From positions 31,040,001 through 31,104,000 of the forward strand of contig JAJKFL010000002.1 of the NCBI GenBank assembly GCA_021186555.1: DNA of 64,000 nucleotides. Direction: 5' to 3'. The notes below the pieces were generated by a model, which worked only from the letters and a program-made list of their open reading frames with translations, did not search any database and was not told the DNA's origin. The position numbers and the translations under genes were made by a program. This DNA comes from Reticulitermes speratus (taxonomy: Eukaryota > Arthropoda > Insecta > Blattodea > Rhinotermitidae). Of the stretch, positions 60,089 through 64,000 are shown one piece after another (the stretch's first letter is position 1; every line of letters starts with the position of its first letter).

Positions 60089-60363
60089 TATGGGCTGGTC
60101 AGGTTGTGTGTTCCAGACTGTACTTTACTGTACTTTAATCTTGGCCGTAAGTAGTAATTTGCTGTTGTTATTTACGTTTGTCGCTCGATTTCGATAAAAG
60201 CCGGCATTTAACATACCCAATGGGAGTACAGGAGGTTAGATGGGACAAGGGCAGCACTGAACTAGCACAGGGTTATACTGTTTATATGGAAAACTGAATG
60301 AAAAGCATAATGTTAAAGATTTTCTTAACATAAGAGACAGACATTAACATTCAAGAGAGGAGA

Positions 60364-62931
60364 GTTTGTGTCATGTAGAGTGCTAAGAGATCGCTGGTGT
60401 GATACTGTGCTGAATGTGCATGTCCGAATTGAGGATAAAAGTAACGACTGAAACTACAGTTTGTGTCATGTAGAGTGCTAAGAGATCGCTGGTGTGATAC
60501 TGTGCTGAATGTGCATGTCCGAACTGGGGATAAAAGTGACGACTGAAACTACAGTTTGTGTCATGTAGAGTGCTAAGAGATCGCTGGTGTGATACTGCGC
60601 TGAATGTGCATGTCCGAACTGGGGATAAAAGTGACGACTGAAACTACAGTTTGTGTCATGTAGAGTGCTAAGAGATCGCTGGTGTGATACTGCGCTGAAT
60701 GTGCATGTCCGAACTGGGGATAAAAGTGACGACTGAAACTACAGTTTGTGTCATGTAGAGTGCTAAGAGATCGCTGGTGTGATACTGCGCTGAATGTGCA
60801 TGTCCGAACTGGGGATAAAAGTGACGACTGAAACTACAGTTTGTGTCATGTAGAGTGCTAAGAGATCGCTGGTGTGATACTGTGCTGAATGTGCATGTCC
60901 GAATTGAGGATAAAAGTAACGACTGAAACTACAGTTTGTGTCATGTAGAGTGCTAAGAGATCGCTGGTGTGATACTGTGCTGAATGTGCATGTCCGAATT
61001 GAGGATAAAAGTAACGACTGAAACTACAGTTTGTGTCATGTAGAGTGCTAAGAGATCGCTGGTGTGATACTGCGCTGAATGTGCATGTAGGAACTGGGGA
61101 TAAAAGTGACGACTGAAACTACAGTTTGTGTCATGTAGAGTGCTAAGAGATCGCTGGTGTGATACTGTGCTGAATGTGCATGTCCGAACTGAGGATAAAA
61201 GTGACAACTGAAACTACAGTTTGTGTCATGTAAAGTGCTAAGAGATCGCTGGTGTGATACTGTGCTGAATGTGCATGTAGGAACTGGGGATAAAAGTGAC
61301 GACTGAAACTACAGTTTGTGTCATGTAGAGTGCTAAGAGATCGCTGGTGTGATACTGTGCTGAATGTGCATGTAGGAACTGGGGATAAAAGTGACGACTG
61401 AAACTACAGTTTGTGTCATGTAGAGTGCTAAGAGATCGCTGGTGTGATACTGCGCTGAATGTGCATGTAGGAACTGGGGATAAAAGTGACGACTGAAACT
61501 ACAGTTTGTGTCATGTAGAGTGCTAAGAGATCGCTGGTGTGATACTGTGCTGAATGTGCATGTAGGAACTGGGATAAAAGTGACGACTGAAACTACAGTT
61601 TGTGTCATGTAGAGTGCTAAGAGATCGCTGGTGTGATACTGCGCTGAATGTGCATGTAGGAACTGGGGATAAAAGTGACAACTGAAACTACAGTTTGTGT
61701 CATGTAAAGTGCTAAGAGATCGCTGGTGTGATACTGTGCTGAATGTGCATGTAGGAACTGGGGATAAAAGTGACGACTGAAACTACAGTTTGTGTCATGT
61801 AGAGTGCTAAGAGATCGCTGGTGTGATACTGCGCTGAATGTGCATGTAGGAACTGGGGATAAAAGTGACGACTGAAACTACAGTTTGTGTCATGTAGAGT
61901 GCTAAGAGATCGCTGGTGTGATACTGTGCTGAATGTGCATGTCCGAACTGAGGATAAAAGTGACAACTGAAACTACAGTTTGTGTCATGTAAAGTGCTAA
62001 GAGATCGCTGGTGTGATACTGTGCTGAATGTGCATGTCCAAACTGAGGATAAAAATGACGACTGAAACTACAGTTTGTGTCATGTAGAGTGCTAAGAGAT
62101 CGCTGGTGTGATACTGTGCTGAATGTGCATGTCCAAACTGAGGATAAAAATGACGACTGAAACTACAGTTTGTGTCGTGTAAAGTGCTAAGAGATCGCTG
62201 GTGTGATACTGTGCTGAATGTGCATGTCCAAACTGAGGATAAAAATGACGACTGAAACTACAGTTTGTGTCCTGTAGAGTGCTAAGAGATCGCTGGTGTG
62301 ATACTGTGCTGAATGTGCATGTCCAAACTGAGGATAAAAATGACGACTGAAACTACAGTTTGTGTCATGTAAAGTGCTAAGAGATCGCTGGTGTGATACT
62401 GTGCTGAATGTGCATGTCCAAACTGAGGATAAAAATGACGACTGAAACTACAGTTTGTGTCATGTAGAGTGCTAAGAGATCGCTGGTGTGATACTGTGCT
62501 GAATGTGCATGTCCAAACTGAGGATAAAAATGACGACTGAAACTACAGTTTGTGTCATGTAAAGTGCTAAGAGATCGCTGGTGTGATACTGTGCTGAATG
62601 TGCATGTCCAAACTGAGGATAAAAGTGACAACTGAAACTACAGTTTGTGTCATGTAAAGTGCTAAGAGATCGCTGGTGTGATACTGTGCTGAATGTGCAT
62701 GTCCGAATTGAGGATAAAAATGACGACTGAAACTACAGTTTGTGTCGTGTAGAGTGCTAAGAGATCGCTGGTGTGATACTGCGCTGAATGTGCATGTCCG
62801 AACTGAGGATAAAAGTGACAACTGAAACTACAGTTTGTGTCATGTAGAGTGCTAAGAGATCGCTGGTGTGATACTGTGCTGAATGTGCATGTCCGAATTG
62901 AGGATAAAAATGACGACTGAAACTACAGTTT
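60364..62931. repeat. 95-bp satellite, 27 tandem copies
   Basis: A 95-bp unit (agtttgtgtcatgtagagtg, ctaagagatcgctggtgtga, tactg(t/c)gctgaatgtgcatgt, then variable, ggataaaagtgacgactga, aactac) repeats 27 times head to tail with very high identity; one unit is 94 bp (near 61571). The three bases after gcatgt define subtypes: CCG (units 1-7, 9, 17, 25-27), AGG (8, 10-16), CCA (18-24). No microsatellite core; minus-strand ORFs through it are frame artefacts. Confidence 0.97.
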
Positions 62932-63289
62932 CTGTGAGGAATTAAAGCAGATATTTGATCAGTTCCCTAAGTAAACTGTGGAAATTCTGTCAGGAGATTT
63001 CAGTGTGAAATTAGGGAGAGGAGATATTTTCAAACCTTCAGCTGGTGATGAAAGTGTACTTGAAAATGGAAATGATAATGGTGTTAGGGTAGTAAACTTT
63101 GCCACATACAAAAATAAAGTTGCCAAAGCACAGTGTTCCCAATCCAAACATTCATTAGTACAGTTGCACCTCTTCTGATAGGAAGATTTGCAATTATATT
63201 GATCACTGTCTGGCGGTTCCAAAAGTTAGGGAGATGCTGTCAGTAAGTAGCCTAATGAGCAGCGCAGAAGTCTTCTATGGAGAGATTCA
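62932..63289. other. Unique flank of the satellite, no gene recognised
   Basis: Short ORFs on both strands; nothing recognised. Confidence 0.4.
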
Positions 63290-63575
63290 ATCACAGAAAT
63301 GTAAATGAGGTGAAAGTTAAATGAGACGGCAGGGCATGTGGCATGCATGTAGGACTTTAATGGGAATACTTGAGGGAGAGTGACCACATGCAAGACCTAG
63401 GAGTAGACAGGAGGATAATGTTAAAATTAATTGGATTAATGTGGCTTAGGATAGGGTCCAGGTGTGGGCTGTTGTCATCACGGTAATGAAAATTCGGGTT
63501 CTGTAAAGTACAGGGATGTTCTTGACTAGCTGAGGTAATGTTAGCTTCTCAAGAAAGACTCTGCTTCATGGAGTC
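63290..63575 (+). mobile_element. RTE/BovB-like LINE 3' tail
   Basis: Degenerate gacctaggagtagacaggag (EDLGVDG) and ttaatgtggcttaggatagg (LMWLRIG), then the family tail tgactagctgaggtaatgtt, agcttctcaagaaagactct. Confidence 0.6.
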
Positions 63576-63640
63576 AGTCCAGTCAGTCAGTCAGTCAGTC
63601 AGTTAGTTAGTTAGTTAGTTAGTGAATGAGTGAGTGAGTC
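63576..63640. repeat. (CAGT)n(TAGT)n(GAGT)n microsatellite at the LINE tail
   Basis: Compound tetranucleotide run directly after the LINE tail; LINE 3' ends often seed such repeats. The remaining 63641-64000 holds nothing recognised. Confidence 0.9.
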
Positions 63641-64000
63641 AGAAGATTCACAGTGTGGAATCAGTACTGCCTGTCAGCAGAATGTGGGTAATCTTAATTA
63701 ATTAATTTGCATTTACTGTCTTTCACTGGAATGAATTGTCATTGAATTGAATATCATTTGTGAGTTCACAAATGTTCATGATTCGATGATTTACTGTAGT
63801 CAGTTAATCATCTTGCTTAAAATTTTCACATGTTGCTTTCAACGAAAGATAGGAATGAGAATAGTTTTTATTAAGTCTGCAGTCTTTATATCAGACACAC
63901 TTGGTTGGCATTTCTGTCATTTTGGTGGCATTAGTTTCTTATTTGATATGCCTGATTCTTTTAATACCATGTTAAAGAGGAAAGGCAACGTCATGGAGGA

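Noticed and set aside
59930..60180. Divergent promoter and first exon (gtaagt after 'cttggcc')
   Set aside because: A single donor-like site beside an assembly gap is not enough support.
60953..62821. Repeated 84-91-codon minus-strand ORFs within the satellite
   Set aside because: They follow from the 95-bp period and absence of stops in some frames; no start or splice context and no constraint visible.
60364..62931. CRISPR-like array of regular repeats
   Set aside because: Units are 95 bp with no unique spacers, in a eukaryotic context; it is a satellite.

Overview
The window is eukaryotic nuclear DNA: AT-rich and almost entirely introns and transposable-element debris, with one recognisable multi-exon host gene on the minus strand. 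The repeat repertoire suggests an insect, most likely a blattodean (cockroach or termite). It includes non-LTR tails of the 'LAQDRDRW' type, an R1-like element with RNase H, DD34D mariners, pogo/Tigger elements and tRNA-derived SINEs. The taxon is inferred from memory of such repeats, not from a search.

Host gene. Six short exons at 55039-54968, 53553-53483, 49081-48907, 45539-45354, 37042-36772 and 34687-34533 join with GT-AG junctions and consistent phases. They encode about 310 residues: an N-terminal PWWP domain, then a low-complexity basic/Ser-rich region. The PWWP matches LEDGF/HDGF-type proteins (insect JASPer), which read H3K36me3. A seventh candidate exon (14037-13962) fits in phase. 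A large, broken, repeat-rich coding-like block (7216-2388) may be its decayed or alternative 3' part; it is studded with SUMO-consensus (psi-K-x-E) motifs and interrupted by a LINE. I did not find the integrase-binding domain. If exon 7 belongs, the gene spans at least 41 kb.

Layout. 1-2.4 kb: intergenic or intronic, with a LINE tail. 2.4-7.2 kb: broken coding block with a LINE insertion. 7.3-34.5 kb: giant intron(s) with LINEs, a hAT relic, SINEs, fold-back elements, an R1-like element fused to a transposase fragment, and two hammerhead-like elements. 33.3-42.3 kb: exons 6 and 5 and a nearly intact mariner, all bracketed by two inverted pogo copies. 42.7-55 kb: exons 4 to 1 with a third hammerhead-like element, a piggyBac, a second mariner and more LINEs/SINEs. 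55-59 kb: a duplicated unit split by a 2.3-kb Jockey-like LINE. 59.1-60.1 kb: probable 5' flank and a 100-N gap. 60.4-62.9 kb: a 27-copy, 95-bp satellite.

Most notable: a dispersed family carrying a hammerhead-ribozyme-like core followed by a conserved TGCATTT...AAATGCA hairpin; long inverted pogo copies placed so that exons 5-6 could circularise; the SUMO-motif repeat block; and a satellite showing emerging higher-order periodicity.
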